Part shown: positions 26,401-33,575 of the stretch, in pieces
Position numbering within the stretch: the first letter of the stretch is position 1
Layout: each line of letters starts with the position of its first letter
The notes under the pieces: model-generated
Databases searched by the model: none
Told to the model about the DNA's origin: nothing
What the model saw: the letters and a program-made list of their open reading frames with translations, nothing else
Assembly (NCBI GenBank): GCA_033717875.1
Contig: JADDKJ010000007.1
Span: forward strand, 33,411 to 97,410
Source: SBBG01 sp033717875
Lineage (GTDB): Bacteria; Pseudomonadota; Gammaproteobacteria; Ga0077554; Ga007554
DNA length: 64,000 nucleotides
Direction of reading: 5' to 3'
Program-made: the position numbers and the translations under genes

Positions 26401-26553
26401 CTGATCGGCGAAGCGGTGATGATGGTCAGCGGCAGCATGACCCTGGAACAGGTCGCGCACGCCATCCACCCGCATCCCACCCAGACGGAAATGTTTGGCG
26501 AAATGGCGCGGCGGTTGCTTTCACGGCTGCGCAGGAGCCAGAAGAAGGGGTAA
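23491..26553 (+). CDS. Fused E2-E3: dihydrolipoamide acetyltransferase / dihydrolipoamide dehydrogenase
   Basis: 1020 residues containing both enzymes that are normally separate. Order: lipoyl domain 1 (K45 in ETDKAIMD), Ala/Pro linker, lipoyl domain 2 (K166 in an identical ETDKAIMD), linker, peripheral-subunit-binding domain (~256-292), E2 catalytic domain (~305-525), then E3 from ~535. E3 has the FAD loop VIGGGPGG (542-547), redox pair C574/C579 in GGECLWRGCIPSK and the C-terminal IHPHPTQTE. The E2 catalytic motif HxxxDG reads H496-RVV-N500-G501, with Asn for Asp. The frame is continuous across the junction (QWDYDVVVIGG), so this is a true fusion. A strong terminator follows. Confidence 0.93.
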   Translation: MSGSYPIKMPQLSDTMTEGVIVSWEKNVGDKVERGDIVATVETDKAIMDVEVFRDGYLSGPIVPTDSVVPVGEAIAYIAASAEEVEGGAVAPVAKTAAAAVPAPAPESHHAPAKTAAAEGPAGTVHTIKMPQLSDTMTEGMVVSWSKQPGDKIERGDIVAQVETDKAIMDVEVFREGYLSGPLTAADSMVPVGGAMGYLVEKPEQVVTGSAVSAPQAKPAAAAGGGLKPAPAIPAAAAVAAMASGAAPVSRPDNKQATPYARKLAGALHVNLNNVRGTGAGGVIVGDDVLRAQPIERPTEVAAQPPAYAMPEIQVPGHGRAMSSMERAVSQSMTASLTMPTFHVTINARPEALIKAAKNKAVSVTVAIAKACALAMKKHPTMNWAYQPVDKLVERDFVDIGMAVSADGGGLVVPVLRGCESRSLEELDAAWKDLVARARVRRLKPEEYANPTFMVSNMGMLGVSYFDAIPTPGTAAILAIATAGEQGMPLTVTADHRVVNGAEVAMYLNTLKQHIENPEEWMGPSGPAIPAGQWDYDVVVIGGGPGGEDCARELAEHGIKVAMINDAPFPGGECLWRGCIPSKAWRAAADRIRDRAHDAHLGVEGTTQPTLNWGLLEKTRRSVLETRGEMALKTDTGVKIKVIQGFASFESDHRIFVDTSGNSKDPHGRAPQGDGSKGERITFGAAVIATGAPPFVPPIPGADKGLANGGVLTSDTVWGLTGQPKRLGIIGGGAIGLEMAQIFQDFGTEVVLLEGRDRILAEVEPEIAKNLTAILNNDPRLTVHTLVKIKEIKGAPGDMTLVYEDAQGAAQSLNCDYVLMATGKRPVTAPLKLEAAGVALDGYAIKADVRCRTSVPHIFAVGDVIGGYMLAHTAGQQGRVAAATLLGEDAKYDQDKDCGVIFTRPQAAFVGLSVDQAKAKGIDAAEVKMPMSIDAKAMITAETQGMIKIVADKKSHRIIGVHFLADHADTLIGEAVMMVSGSMTLEQVAHAIHPHPTQTEMFGEMARRLLSRLRRSQKKG

Positions 26554-26554
26554 T

Positions 26555-26584
26555 GATCGGGGGCTTCGGCCCCCCGATTTTTTC
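26555..26584 (+). terminator. Intrinsic terminator of the pdh operon
   Basis: ATCGGGGG pairs with CCCCCGAT around a CTTCGGC loop and runs into TTTTTTC, two bases after the E2/E3 stop codon. This is a textbook rho-independent terminator. Confidence 0.93.
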
Positions 26585-26610
26585 AGGAACCTCTGATGTG
26601 TCAGAGCTTC
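26585..26610. repeat. GGAACCTCTGAT-family repeat copy
   Basis: AGGAACCTCTGATGTGTCAG matches the left part of the copy at 29795-29821 and is related to the terminator arms at 41079-41118. Here the right arm is diverged (AGAGCTTC). Confidence 0.5.
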
Positions 26611-26639
26611 ATTTTTTTGAGAACTCAATGGGGCGACGG

Positions 26640-26793
26640 TCTGCCCTTCCAGCCTTGGATTACACTGCTCGACCAACGCACTCAACTCAGTCCATGGCAT
26701 AGCGCTATGGGGTATGGCGGCGGGACTTGTTCGCTTGCTTCTTGACTGGGAATCCCTCGAGTAAAGGCGGTGTACGCGCAGGGTTAATTCCAA
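26640..26793 (-). pseudogene. IS5-family transposase N-terminal remnant
   Basis: The minus-strand translation contains MPWTELSALVEQCNPRLEG, resembling the PW.xLxALIxPxYP segment near the N-terminus of IS5-family transposases (DUF772 region). It is preceded by a basic stretch (DSQSRSKR). Less than 60 residues are recognisable, with no DDE domain and no inverted repeats. It is a degraded insertion-sequence scar in the 450-base gap after the pdh operon. Confidence 0.4.
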
Positions 26794-26819
26794 TTTGCGT
26801 TAAAAACGACAATAATTTT

Positions 26820-26870
26820 GTAGGGTGCGTTCCACGCACCAATGGTAATGGTGCGTGGAACGCACCCTAC
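26820..26870. repeat. Perfect 22-bp palindrome of the GTAGGGTGCG family
   Basis: Arms 26820-26841 and 26849-26870 are exact reverse complements (GTAGGGTGCGTTCCACGCAC plus CA), with a seven-base spacer. This is the best-preserved copy of the family in the window. It is flanked by AT-rich sequence and no gene overlaps it. Confidence 0.9.
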
Positions 26871-27010
26871 GATCGATTTCACTTTATTATTGCGAAATGG
26901 AATAAGGTTTTTTTCAAATGTCGCTGGTGAGCCAGTCGGCGATGGGTTTCCAGGGGCCAAGCTGGGTCTGCTCGGCGGATTGGTTCTCCTTTTAGGGGAA
27001 GGCATTCACC

Positions 27011-27868
27011 TCAAGGCTTGATGCCATCAGGAGCGCCGGCCCTCAGCACCAGCTCGACCCGCCGTCGTAGGCGTTGCGCCTCGGCGGCATCGCCGCTGAG
27101 CTCGGCGTGACGCGCCTGCGCCAGCAGCCAGGCCAGCAGCGGCCGGTTCCAGCCCTGGTTCGATGCCGTCTCCACGGCCAGCGCCATCACTGCCGGATGC
27201 GCCTGCCCGGCGCGGAACCACACGCCGGCCGCCACCAGGCGTGCCAGCGGGTCGGCGATCGCCGAAAGCGTGTCCGTATCGCCGCTGGTCATTGTCCCGC
27301 CCTCCAACAGGCGTTCGGCAGCGGCACGGTGTTGTGGTGGCAGCAGGGCCACGTCCTGCGGCCGCAGCCGACCTGTCAGATAGTCGGCATAGGCACGCGC
27401 GGGCGTGGCGGCGTCCGCCCGCAGCGCTTCGAACGCGGCGCAGTCTTCCAACACCAGGCTGGCGACGCGCGTGGCGCAGCGCAGCAACTCGGCACGCGCC
27501 ATCAGGTTGATATCGCCGGTGCGCGCGATTTCGCGGCGCATGCGATCGAACTCCAGAACCTCCACTCGTGTGTCGCCTTTAAAGTAGGCGGTTATGGTGC
27601 TTTCCGAGGCGCCTTTGGCGTTCATCTGCCAATCCGGCGGCGGTGGGCGGCTGGCGCAAGCGCCCATCAGCGCGGCAAGCCCGACCGCCGCAAGCGCCTT
27701 GAGGGCACTTCTAAAAATTCGCTGAAGCCGCGATGGCGGCGTTGGAAATGCGCTCAAAATGCTCATGTACTCCGTGTACACTCCGCTTTTTCGCACATTT
27801 CCGCCTTGCCCTCGCGTCTTGATCGAATTTTTAGAAGTGCCCTTGAGATAGCGCGGCGCGATCGTCAT
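27011..27868 (-). CDS. Mla-operon lipoprotein with a MITE inserted in its signal sequence
   Basis: Follows an MlaE-MlaD-type pair. The upstream mlaD-like stop overlaps ATG 27868 as ATGA, marking the original start: MTIAPRYLK. Removing a 144-base insertion (27697-27840) restores MTIAPRYLKALAAVGLAALM followed by GAC, a clean lipoprotein signal. As it stands, 48 extra in-frame residues precede the hydrophobic core; an internal ATG at 27766 (MSILSAFP) could now serve as start. The mature part (~230 residues, helical: RTGDINLMARAELLRCATRV) has no domain I recognise. By position it may be the periplasmic or outer-membrane partner of the transporter. Confidence 0.7.
   Translation of the reverse strand: MTIAPRYLKGTSKNSIKTRGQGGNVRKSGVYTEYMSILSAFPTPPSRLQRIFRSALKALAAVGLAALMGACASRPPPPDWQMNAKGASESTITAYFKGDTRVEVLEFDRMRREIARTGDINLMARAELLRCATRVASLVLEDCAAFEALRADAATPARAYADYLTGRLRPQDVALLPPQHRAAAERLLEGGTMTSGDTDTLSAIADPLARLVAAGVWFRAGQAHPAVMALAVETASNQGWNRPLLAWLLAQARHAELSGDAAEAQRLRRRVELVLRAGAPDGIKP
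27697..27847. mobile_element. 142-bp MITE with 20-bp inverted repeats
   Basis: Terminal repeats AGGGCACTTCTAAAAATTCG (27702-27721) and its exact complement (27824-27843) bound the element. The direct repeat CCTTGAG at 27697-27703 and 27841-27847 fits a target duplication overlapping the ends. The net insertion is 144 bases, a multiple of three, so the lipoprotein frame stays open through it. There is no transposase inside; it would be mobilised in trans. Confidence 0.8.
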
Positions 27869-28827
27869 GGCAGCTTGATCTCCGTGTCCCGCGCGAAAGG
27901 CCACTTGCGGTTGATCTCGTTGACCAAGTGCTCCACCTTGCGCAGGCTGCTCTCCACCTCCGCGCGCAGCGCCGTCAGATCGACCGTGCTCTCGCGGATG
28001 TTGGACGCGATCGCCTCGGCATCCACCAGCACGGCATCCACCTTCTTCAGGCTGGCGCGGGCGTCGCTTAGTAAGGCATTGAGCTGCACCACGGTGGCAC
28101 GGGTCTCAGGCATCACGCCTTGGTCGCCAAACACCTGAAGGTCGGCCTTTGCGACCAGCGTATTCACCCGAGCCAACAGTGCGTTTGTGCGGTCCATCAG
28201 GATGACCACCTTGCGGGCGTCGGCCTCGTTTCCCATGAGTGCGCCGAGTGCCCCCTGCCGGCCCTTGAGCTTGTCAGTCACGACCTTCACATTGGCCAGA
28301 CTGGTATTGATAGCCGAATCGGCCGCGGTCATTGCTTGCAAGTTGCCGAGCAGGTTGCGCGCCTCGTTCAGCAGACGCTGAATATCGGCCGTGGGGTCGC
28401 CGACGAGTACTTTGCTTTCAGCGCCATCGGGCAGTGGCGGGTCCGTCAACACGCCGCTGTAGGCCCGGATCCGCGTATCGCCCAACAGGCTGCGTTCCAT
28501 GACGAAGATGCTCGACTGCCGTAGCCAGTGCGCGTCCTTTTTCGGCACATCGATCACGATGCGGGCATTGCCCTCGGGCGAAAGCTCGATGCGGCTCACT
28601 CGGCCGAGCGGGAAGCCGGAAAACGTCATATCCATGCCGACCGCCACGCCCTCCGAATCATCCGCGAGCAACACCACTTGCTGGGTACGCTCGAACACGC
28701 CGCACGCGTAGAGTAAGTAAGCCACCGACACGCTAATCAACAAACCCACCAGCAGCATCAGCAGCAGCGCCTTGAACTCAAGCCGTGGTGCTTTTGAGAG
28801 AGTCTCGCGCGTGTCTTCCATGGTCAT
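27865..28827 (-). CDS. MlaD/MCE-domain protein
   Basis: 320 residues: a cytoplasmic N-terminus, one membrane anchor (KALLLMLLVGLLISVSVAYL), an MCE domain (residues ~45-140, GMDMTFSGFPLGRVSRIEL) and a long helical C-terminus. MCE proteins carry phospholipids across the periplasm as part of MlaFED-like ABC systems. It is longer than the MlaD at 61392, so it is not a duplicate of it. It sits between the MlaE-like permease (5-base gap) and the lipoprotein (ATGA overlap). Confidence 0.85.
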   Translation of the reverse strand: MTMEDTRETLSKAPRLEFKALLLMLLVGLLISVSVAYLLYACGVFERTQQVVLLADDSEGVAVGMDMTFSGFPLGRVSRIELSPEGNARIVIDVPKKDAHWLRQSSIFVMERSLLGDTRIRAYSGVLTDPPLPDGAESKVLVGDPTADIQRLLNEARNLLGNLQAMTAADSAINTSLANVKVVTDKLKGRQGALGALMGNEADARKVVILMDRTNALLARVNTLVAKADLQVFGDQGVMPETRATVVQLNALLSDARASLKKVDAVLVDAEAIASNIRESTVDLTALRAEVESSLRKVEHLVNEINRKWPFARDTEIKLP

Positions 28828-28832
28828 GACGG

Positions 28833-29603
28833 TCAGTAGTAGTTACCCACGAGCGAGGCAACCTCGATCAGCAGGATCAGCAGAAACATACGTATCAGAC
28901 CCTGCAGTTCGGGCAGGGACTGCGGCTTGTGCGGCGGCGGGTCAAACAGGCTTGAAACCGCCGGGATGAGCGACACAGCCAGACTGAAGGCCGCCGTTTT
29001 CAGGACAAAGATGAGCGACACGGCGGGGGTAAACACGTGACCGACCTTGCGTGTATATGTGGCAAACGCCGAAAGCGTCAACCCGTGCACAATCAGATAC
29101 GCCAATACCAGCGAAATCACGCAGCTTACGGTGGCCAACGTCACCACCGCAAACATTCCCGCCAGAGTCCGCGGTACCAATTCGGTCACGAGCGGCTCGA
29201 CGCCGCGCCGACGCTGGGCGTCGAATTCACCCCGCTGGCGCAGCTCGCTCACCTCGACCCCGCCCGGCACGGTGGAGCGTACCGCGACGAACAGCGCGGC
29301 CGTCAGCGGAATCAGCTCCAACACCAGCACGCGGACCACCATCTCCAGCGCATACTGCGACAGGCCATAACTCGCGGCCGTGACCACCACGATTCGGATT
29401 ATCACGAGACTGGTCAAGGCCGCCAGTACCGTGAACCAAGGGAGCAGTGGCGCCGTGCCTAGATAAATATGGCGTGCCAAGCCCGCCCGGTACTCGCGCC
29501 GATAGCTCGACGGCGACAGCACCAGGGCCAGCAGCAGCGCCCCCGTGTGCAGCCAACGGTTGGCGGCGCCCGGCCGATCCTGCGGTGAAGTCGTGGGACT
29601 CAT
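28833..29603 (-). CDS. MlaE-family permease
   Basis: 256 residues with about five membrane segments (for instance FTVLAALTSLVIIRIVVV and TLATVSCVISLVLAYLIV). MlaE permeases form the inner-membrane channel for MCE lipid transporters. It heads a three-gene operon permease-MCE-lipoprotein with no ATPase gene. It would have to use an ATPase encoded elsewhere, possibly MlaF at 62690. Confidence 0.82.
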   Translation of the reverse strand: MSPTTSPQDRPGAANRWLHTGALLLALVLSPSSYRREYRAGLARHIYLGTAPLLPWFTVLAALTSLVIIRIVVVTAASYGLSQYALEMVVRVLVLELIPLTAALFVAVRSTVPGGVEVSELRQRGEFDAQRRRGVEPLVTELVPRTLAGMFAVVTLATVSCVISLVLAYLIVHGLTLSAFATYTRKVGHVFTPAVSLIFVLKTAAFSLAVSLIPAVSSLFDPPPHKPQSLPELQGLIRMFLLILLIEVASLVGNYY

Positions 29604-29794
29604 TAAATCATGATAGCGGTTTGGAGACGCCTTGCGCCAGCGTCAAAATGCGCCGACGATCGGCGCCCGATTCGGCGGTTCTCGGAGGAATATCCTTTCA
29701 GCGTTTTGTGGACAGTAGAGCTACGGCATCGGCTTCAAACTAAAGGTATAATCTTCTGGAGTCGAAATATAAGGGTAGGAATGGAGTGGCGTAT

Positions 29795-29821
29795 AGGAAC
29801 CTCTGATGTGTCGGAGGTTCC
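29795..29821. repeat. GGAACCTCTGAT-family hairpin
   Basis: GGAACCTC (29796-29803) pairs with GAGGTTCC (29814-29821) around TGATGTGTCG. The same arm sequence is used at 26585 and 41079. No T-run follows (GGGGGCACAG). The rest of the 29604-29926 gap holds a TATAAT at 29747-29752 with no good -35. Confidence 0.6.
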
Positions 29822-29926
29822 GGGGGCACAGAGATGCGCCGGCATGGTTTGCCAATTTCTGTGACCCCGCTCATAGAATATTTGGCGAATAGGGCGCAAA
29901 ATGACAACAACGTCGAGGATTGCCGC

Positions 29927-30538
29927 ATGACAGCCAGACTCACACTGCTGATCATCATGCTTGTTGCCTGGGCACTGCCTGCACGGGCGGATCTCTACGC
30001 CTTTACCGACGAGAACGGCGTGCTCAACATCACTAATGTGCCGAGCTACGACACCCGCTACAAGCTGATCCACAAGGAGCCGAAGAGTGCGCCGCGCCAG
30101 AATTATTCCACCGGGTCATTGCGCTCGATGCGCACCGCGAAAAAGCCGCCGGGGCTGGATGGCATCGTTAGTCAGGCGGCACAGACCTACCAGGTCGATC
30201 CGGCGTTGGTGCATGCCGTGATCCATGCCGAATCCGGTTTCAACCCACAGGCCCTTTCACCCAAAGGGGCGTCCGGGCTGATGCAGCTCATGCCCGATAC
30301 CGCGCGCCGCTATGGGGTGCGGGATATCTTCGACCCTGCCGAGAACATCAATGGCGGGGTGCGCTACCTGCGCGATCTGCTGAAAATGTTCGGCCAGAAC
30401 AAGCGCCTGGCGGTGGCCGCTTATAACGCCGGCGAGAACGCGGTGCTGCGTTTCGGCGGCATTCCTCCCTACCCGGAAACCACCCACTACGTCAGCCGGG
30501 TGCTGAGCCTGCATAGTCGGTATAGGCGCAGCGGTTGA
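29927..30538 (+). CDS. Lytic transglycosylase (SLT family) with DUF4124 N-terminus
   Basis: 203 residues. A signal peptide (cleaved near ALPARA) is followed by a DUF4124-like segment (DLYAFTDENGVLNITNVPSY) and an SLT domain. The catalytic glutamate is in IHAESGFNPQALS, followed by GASGLMQLMPDTARRYG and AVAAYNAGENAV. It cleaves peptidoglycan glycan strands in the periplasm. ATG 29927 is chosen for the GAGGA upstream and the immediate signal peptide; the frame is open further upstream without support. Confidence 0.9.
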   Translation: MTARLTLLIIMLVAWALPARADLYAFTDENGVLNITNVPSYDTRYKLIHKEPKSAPRQNYSTGSLRSMRTAKKPPGLDGIVSQAAQTYQVDPALVHAVIHAESGFNPQALSPKGASGLMQLMPDTARRYGVRDIFDPAENINGGVRYLRDLLKMFGQNKRLAVAAYNAGENAVLRFGGIPPYPETTHYVSRVLSLHSRYRRSG

Positions 30539-30549
30539 CGGCGATTATC

Positions 30550-30585
30550 CTAAAAACCTCAGTGGGCTCCAACCGAGGTTTTTAG
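30550..30585. terminator. Bidirectional terminator
   Basis: CTAAAAACCTC and GAGGTTTTTAG pair perfectly around a 14-base loop, with A-runs and T-runs on the outer sides. It serves the transglycosylase on the plus strand and comF on the minus strand. Confidence 0.85.
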
Positions 30586-30587
30586 AA

Positions 30588-31292
30588 TTACTCAAGCGCC
30601 GCCCGCGCGCACACCCACGCCTCGATCGTTTCCACCCCCGTCTTGCGCATGGTGGCGGCAAGTTCCTCGACAGTGCTGCCGGTGGTCATCACATCGTCGA
30701 TGATGGCGACGTGGCGGGCGCGGAAACCCGGGGCGACGGTGAAGGCGCCTTTGACGTTGCGGTGGCGATCCGCGGCGGGCAGGTCGGATTGCGCGGGCGT
30801 GGCGCGTTGCCGTTGCACGCTGCGGAAGTCGATGGGGACGCCGAGCCGACGGGCGATGGGGCGGGCCAGTTCCAGCGCCTGGTTGTAGCCGCGCTCACGC
30901 AGGCGCGCGGGGTGCAGCGGCACGGGAATGATCAGATCCGGGCGGGGCTGTGCGTGGTGCGCGAGATTGCCGGCCATGATGCCGCCCAGCAGCCGGGCGA
31001 TGGTGAGCTTGTGGTGAAACTTCAGATCCTGAATCAGCCGGTCCAGCGGATGGGCATAGTGAAACGCGCTGTAGGCGCGATCGTAGCTCGGTGGCTCGTT
31101 CTGGCAGCGCCCGCACACTTCCGCGCCAGCCCCGTGCAGCGGCAGGGCGCAGCGGTGGCAAGCGTCCTGTTGCCAGGGCAGATCTTTCTCGCAACCCGGA
31201 CACAGGTCCACACCTTCGCCGCCTTGCCCGCCACAGACGATGCAAGTGGGCGGAAAGAGCCGGGATTGTATATTATTTAGCCAGTTGTTCAC
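30588..31292 (-). CDS. comF: ComF-family phosphoribosyltransferase
   Basis: 234 residues. An N-terminal zinc-ribbon-like region has four CxxC pairs (CIVC, CPGC, CHRC, CGRC). The C-terminal phosphoribosyltransferase has the PRPP loop VAIIDDVMTTGST. ComF/GntX proteins are linked to DNA uptake and use of DNA or gluconate; exact biochemistry is uncertain. It is divergent from bioB, a frequent gammaproteobacterial arrangement. Confidence 0.9.
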   Translation of the reverse strand: MNNWLNNIQSRLFPPTCIVCGGQGGEGVDLCPGCEKDLPWQQDACHRCALPLHGAGAEVCGRCQNEPPSYDRAYSAFHYAHPLDRLIQDLKFHHKLTIARLLGGIMAGNLAHHAQPRPDLIIPVPLHPARLRERGYNQALELARPIARRLGVPIDFRSVQRQRATPAQSDLPAADRHRNVKGAFTVAPGFRARHVAIIDDVMTTGSTVEELAATMRKTGVETIEAWVCARAALE

Positions 31293-31310
31293 TTTTTACC
31301 GGTTTTTTGG

Positions 31311-31338
31311 TTGACAGGGACTGTTCCGCCAGTATTAT
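31311..31338 (+). promoter_or_regulatory. Sigma-70 promoter of the bio operon
   Basis: TTGACA (31311-31316) and TATTAT (31333-31338) are separated by 16 bases and lie 36 bases upstream of the bioB ATG. The match is strong. No BirA operator (TTGTAAACC-type half-sites) is seen around it, so repression by BirA is not apparent. Confidence 0.7.
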
Positions 31339-31374
31339 CGTCATTATTCTGAGAACCTACAGGGAAAATCAACC

Positions 31375-32418
31375 ATGAACAACGAAACCTATCAGCGCAT
31401 CGACGCGATCACCGCGCGCGTTCTTGCGGGCGGGGCGATGACCGCCGACGAGGGGCGCTGGATGATCCGCCTGGAGGACGACTACCTGCCGTGGCTGATG
31501 GCGGGCGCGGACCGCATCCGCAAGACCTTTCGCGGCGACGAGGTCGAGGTGTGCGCGATCTCCAACGTGCGTTCGGGCAATTGTTCGGAAAACTGTTCGT
31601 TCTGCGCCCAGAGCGGGCACTACCAGACCGCCACGCCGGTGTACAACTACATCCCCGCTGAAAAGCTGGTCGAGCAGGCCGAGCGCGCCCGTGCCTGGGG
31701 TGCGAGCGACTTCGGCGTCGTGTCCAAGGGCTGGGGGGTGCGTTCGGCGAAAGAGCGCGAGCAGTTGCGCGAGTACTTCACGGCGCTGCGTGACCACTCC
31801 GACATCGGCCGTTGCGCCAGCCTCGGCGCGCTCGACCAGGAAACGGCCGTGATGCTGAAGGCGATGGGCATGGAGAACTATCACCATAACCTCGAGTGCG
31901 CCGAGAGCTTTTTCGATCAGGTCTGCACCACCCACACCTATCAGGAAAATATCGATACCATCCGCCATGCGCGTGATGCCGGGCTGCGGGTGTGCGCGGG
32001 CGGCATTCTCGGCATGGGCGAAAATCTCGACCAGCGTGTCGAGCTGGCCCTCACCTTGCGCGGGCTGGGCGTGGAGTCCGTGCCGCTCAATTTCCTCAAC
32101 CCGCAAGATGGCACGCCCTTTGGCGACCGTGAGCCGATGCAGCCGTTCGACATCCTCAAGGCCATCGCCGTGTTCCGCTACCTGCTGCCCAAGGCCGAGA
32201 TCCGCATCGCGGGCGGACGTCAGTTTCTCGGCGACCTGCAAGCGATGATCTTCATGGCCGGGGCCTCGGGCGTCATGATCGGCGATTATCTGACCACCAA
32301 GGGGCGCCAGGTGGAAGATGACCTGAAGATGCTCGAAGCCCTGAAACTGCGGCCACGCGGCGACACCCAGCAGCGGCGCGCGCAGCAGGTGCAAGAGCAC
32401 AAAATCGTCTGGGCATGA
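31375..32418 (+). CDS. bioB: Biotin synthase
   Basis: 347-residue radical-SAM enzyme that inserts sulfur into dethiobiotin. The 4Fe-4S motif is C70-x3-C74-x2-C77 in GNCSENCSFCAQS. NPQDGTPF and the C-terminal AGASGVMIGDYL are typical. The stop overlaps the bioF start (ATGA). First gene of bioBFHCD. Confidence 0.97.
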   Translation: MNNETYQRIDAITARVLAGGAMTADEGRWMIRLEDDYLPWLMAGADRIRKTFRGDEVEVCAISNVRSGNCSENCSFCAQSGHYQTATPVYNYIPAEKLVEQAERARAWGASDFGVVSKGWGVRSAKEREQLREYFTALRDHSDIGRCASLGALDQETAVMLKAMGMENYHHNLECAESFFDQVCTTHTYQENIDTIRHARDAGLRVCAGGILGMGENLDQRVELALTLRGLGVESVPLNFLNPQDGTPFGDREPMQPFDILKAIAVFRYLLPKAEIRIAGGRQFLGDLQAMIFMAGASGVMIGDYLTTKGRQVEDDLKMLEALKLRPRGDTQQRRAQQVQEHKIVWA

Positions 32419-33575
32419 AGCACCTCGCCGCCGTGCTGGCACGGCAGAAGACACATCATCTGTACCGCACCCGCCACGTCCTGGAAAGCCCGCAGGGGGC
32501 GGAGGTGGTCATCGACGGACGGCGTTATCTGTCGTTTTGCAGCAATGATTATCTAGGGCTGGCCAGCCATCCCGTCGTGGTCCGCGCACTGCACGAGGGC
32601 GCCAGCGAGTATGGCGCGGGCAGTGGCGCGGCGCATCTGGTGACCGGGCACAGCCTGCCTCACCACGCGCTGGAAGAGGAACTGGCGGCCTTCACTGGCC
32701 GGCCGCGCGCCTTGCTGTTTTCCACCGGTTACATGGCCAATCTCGGCGTGGTGGCGGCGCTGGCGGAACGCGGCGATACGGTCTTCGAGGATCGCCTCAA
32801 TCACGCCTCGCTGATCGACGCCGGGCTGTTGTCCCAGGCGCGCCTGCGGCGCTATCCCCATGCCGACATGGAGGCGCTGGAGCGGCAACTTGCCGGCGAT
32901 GCCGCTGAACACAAGCTGATCGTCAGCGACGGCGTGTTCAGCATGGACGGCGACATCGCGCCGCTGTCCCGGCTCGCGGCGCTCGCCCAAGGCCACCACG
33001 CCTGGCTGATGATCGACGATGCTCATGGTCTGGGGGTGCTGGGGCTGAATGGCGGCGGCACGCTGGAGCATTTCGGGCTGGGGCTGGACGATGTACCGAT
33101 TCTGATCGGCACCCTCGGCAAGGCTTTCGGCACCTTCGGCGCCTTCGTCGCGGGCAGCGAGGAGCTGATCGAAACACTGATCCAGAAGGCGCGCACCTAC
33201 ATCTACACGACGGCGCTGCCCCCCGCCATCGCGCAGGCGACCCGCGCCAGCCTGAAGCTGATGCGGCAGGAAGGCTGGCGGCGCGAACATCTGCATCAAC
33301 TCGTGGCGCGCTTCCGCGCCGACGCGCAACAGTTGGGGCTGGCGCTGCCTCCTTCGCAGACGCCGATCCAACCGCTGATCGTGGGCGATGCGGCGAGGGC
33401 GGTGGCCTTGAGCGAGGCGCTGATGCAGCGCGGCATTCTCATCAGCGCCATTCGTCCGCCCACCGTGCCGGAAGGCAGCGCAAGGTTGCGTATCACGCTG
33501 TCGGCCATGCATAACGAGGCACAAGTGGACCGGCTGCTGGAGGCGCTGGGCGAGATAGTGGCTGCCCCTGCTTGA
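32415..33575 (+). CDS. bioF: 8-amino-7-oxononanoate synthase
   Basis: 386-residue PLP enzyme joining pimeloyl-ACP and alanine. The PLP lysine is in IGTLGKAFGTFGAFV; DDAHGLGVLG binds the cofactor ring. It overlaps bioB by four bases and bioH by four (TTGA). Confidence 0.96.
   Translation: MKHLAAVLARQKTHHLYRTRHVLESPQGAEVVIDGRRYLSFCSNDYLGLASHPVVVRALHEGASEYGAGSGAAHLVTGHSLPHHALEEELAAFTGRPRALLFSTGYMANLGVVAALAERGDTVFEDRLNHASLIDAGLLSQARLRRYPHADMEALERQLAGDAAEHKLIVSDGVFSMDGDIAPLSRLAALAQGHHAWLMIDDAHGLGVLGLNGGGTLEHFGLGLDDVPILIGTLGKAFGTFGAFVAGSEELIETLIQKARTYIYTTALPPAIAQATRASLKLMRQEGWRREHLHQLVARFRADAQQLGLALPPSQTPIQPLIVGDAARAVALSEALMQRGILISAIRPPTVPEGSARLRITLSAMHNEAQVDRLLEALGEIVAAPA

Noticed and set aside
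23422..26475. A 1017-codon open frame antisense to the E2/E3 gene
   Set aside because: It is the codon-position shadow of a high-GC gene; its translation is His/Gly/Asp-rich without domains.
26919..26999. Minus-strand text QTQLGPWKPIADWLTSDI ending at a stop, like a C-terminus
   Set aside because: An in-frame stop lies just upstream and there is no start codon; at most a 25-residue relic, too short to assign.
31290..31374. BirA operator at the bioB promoter
   Set aside because: No TTGTAAACC/GGTTTACAA half-sites are present around the promoter.
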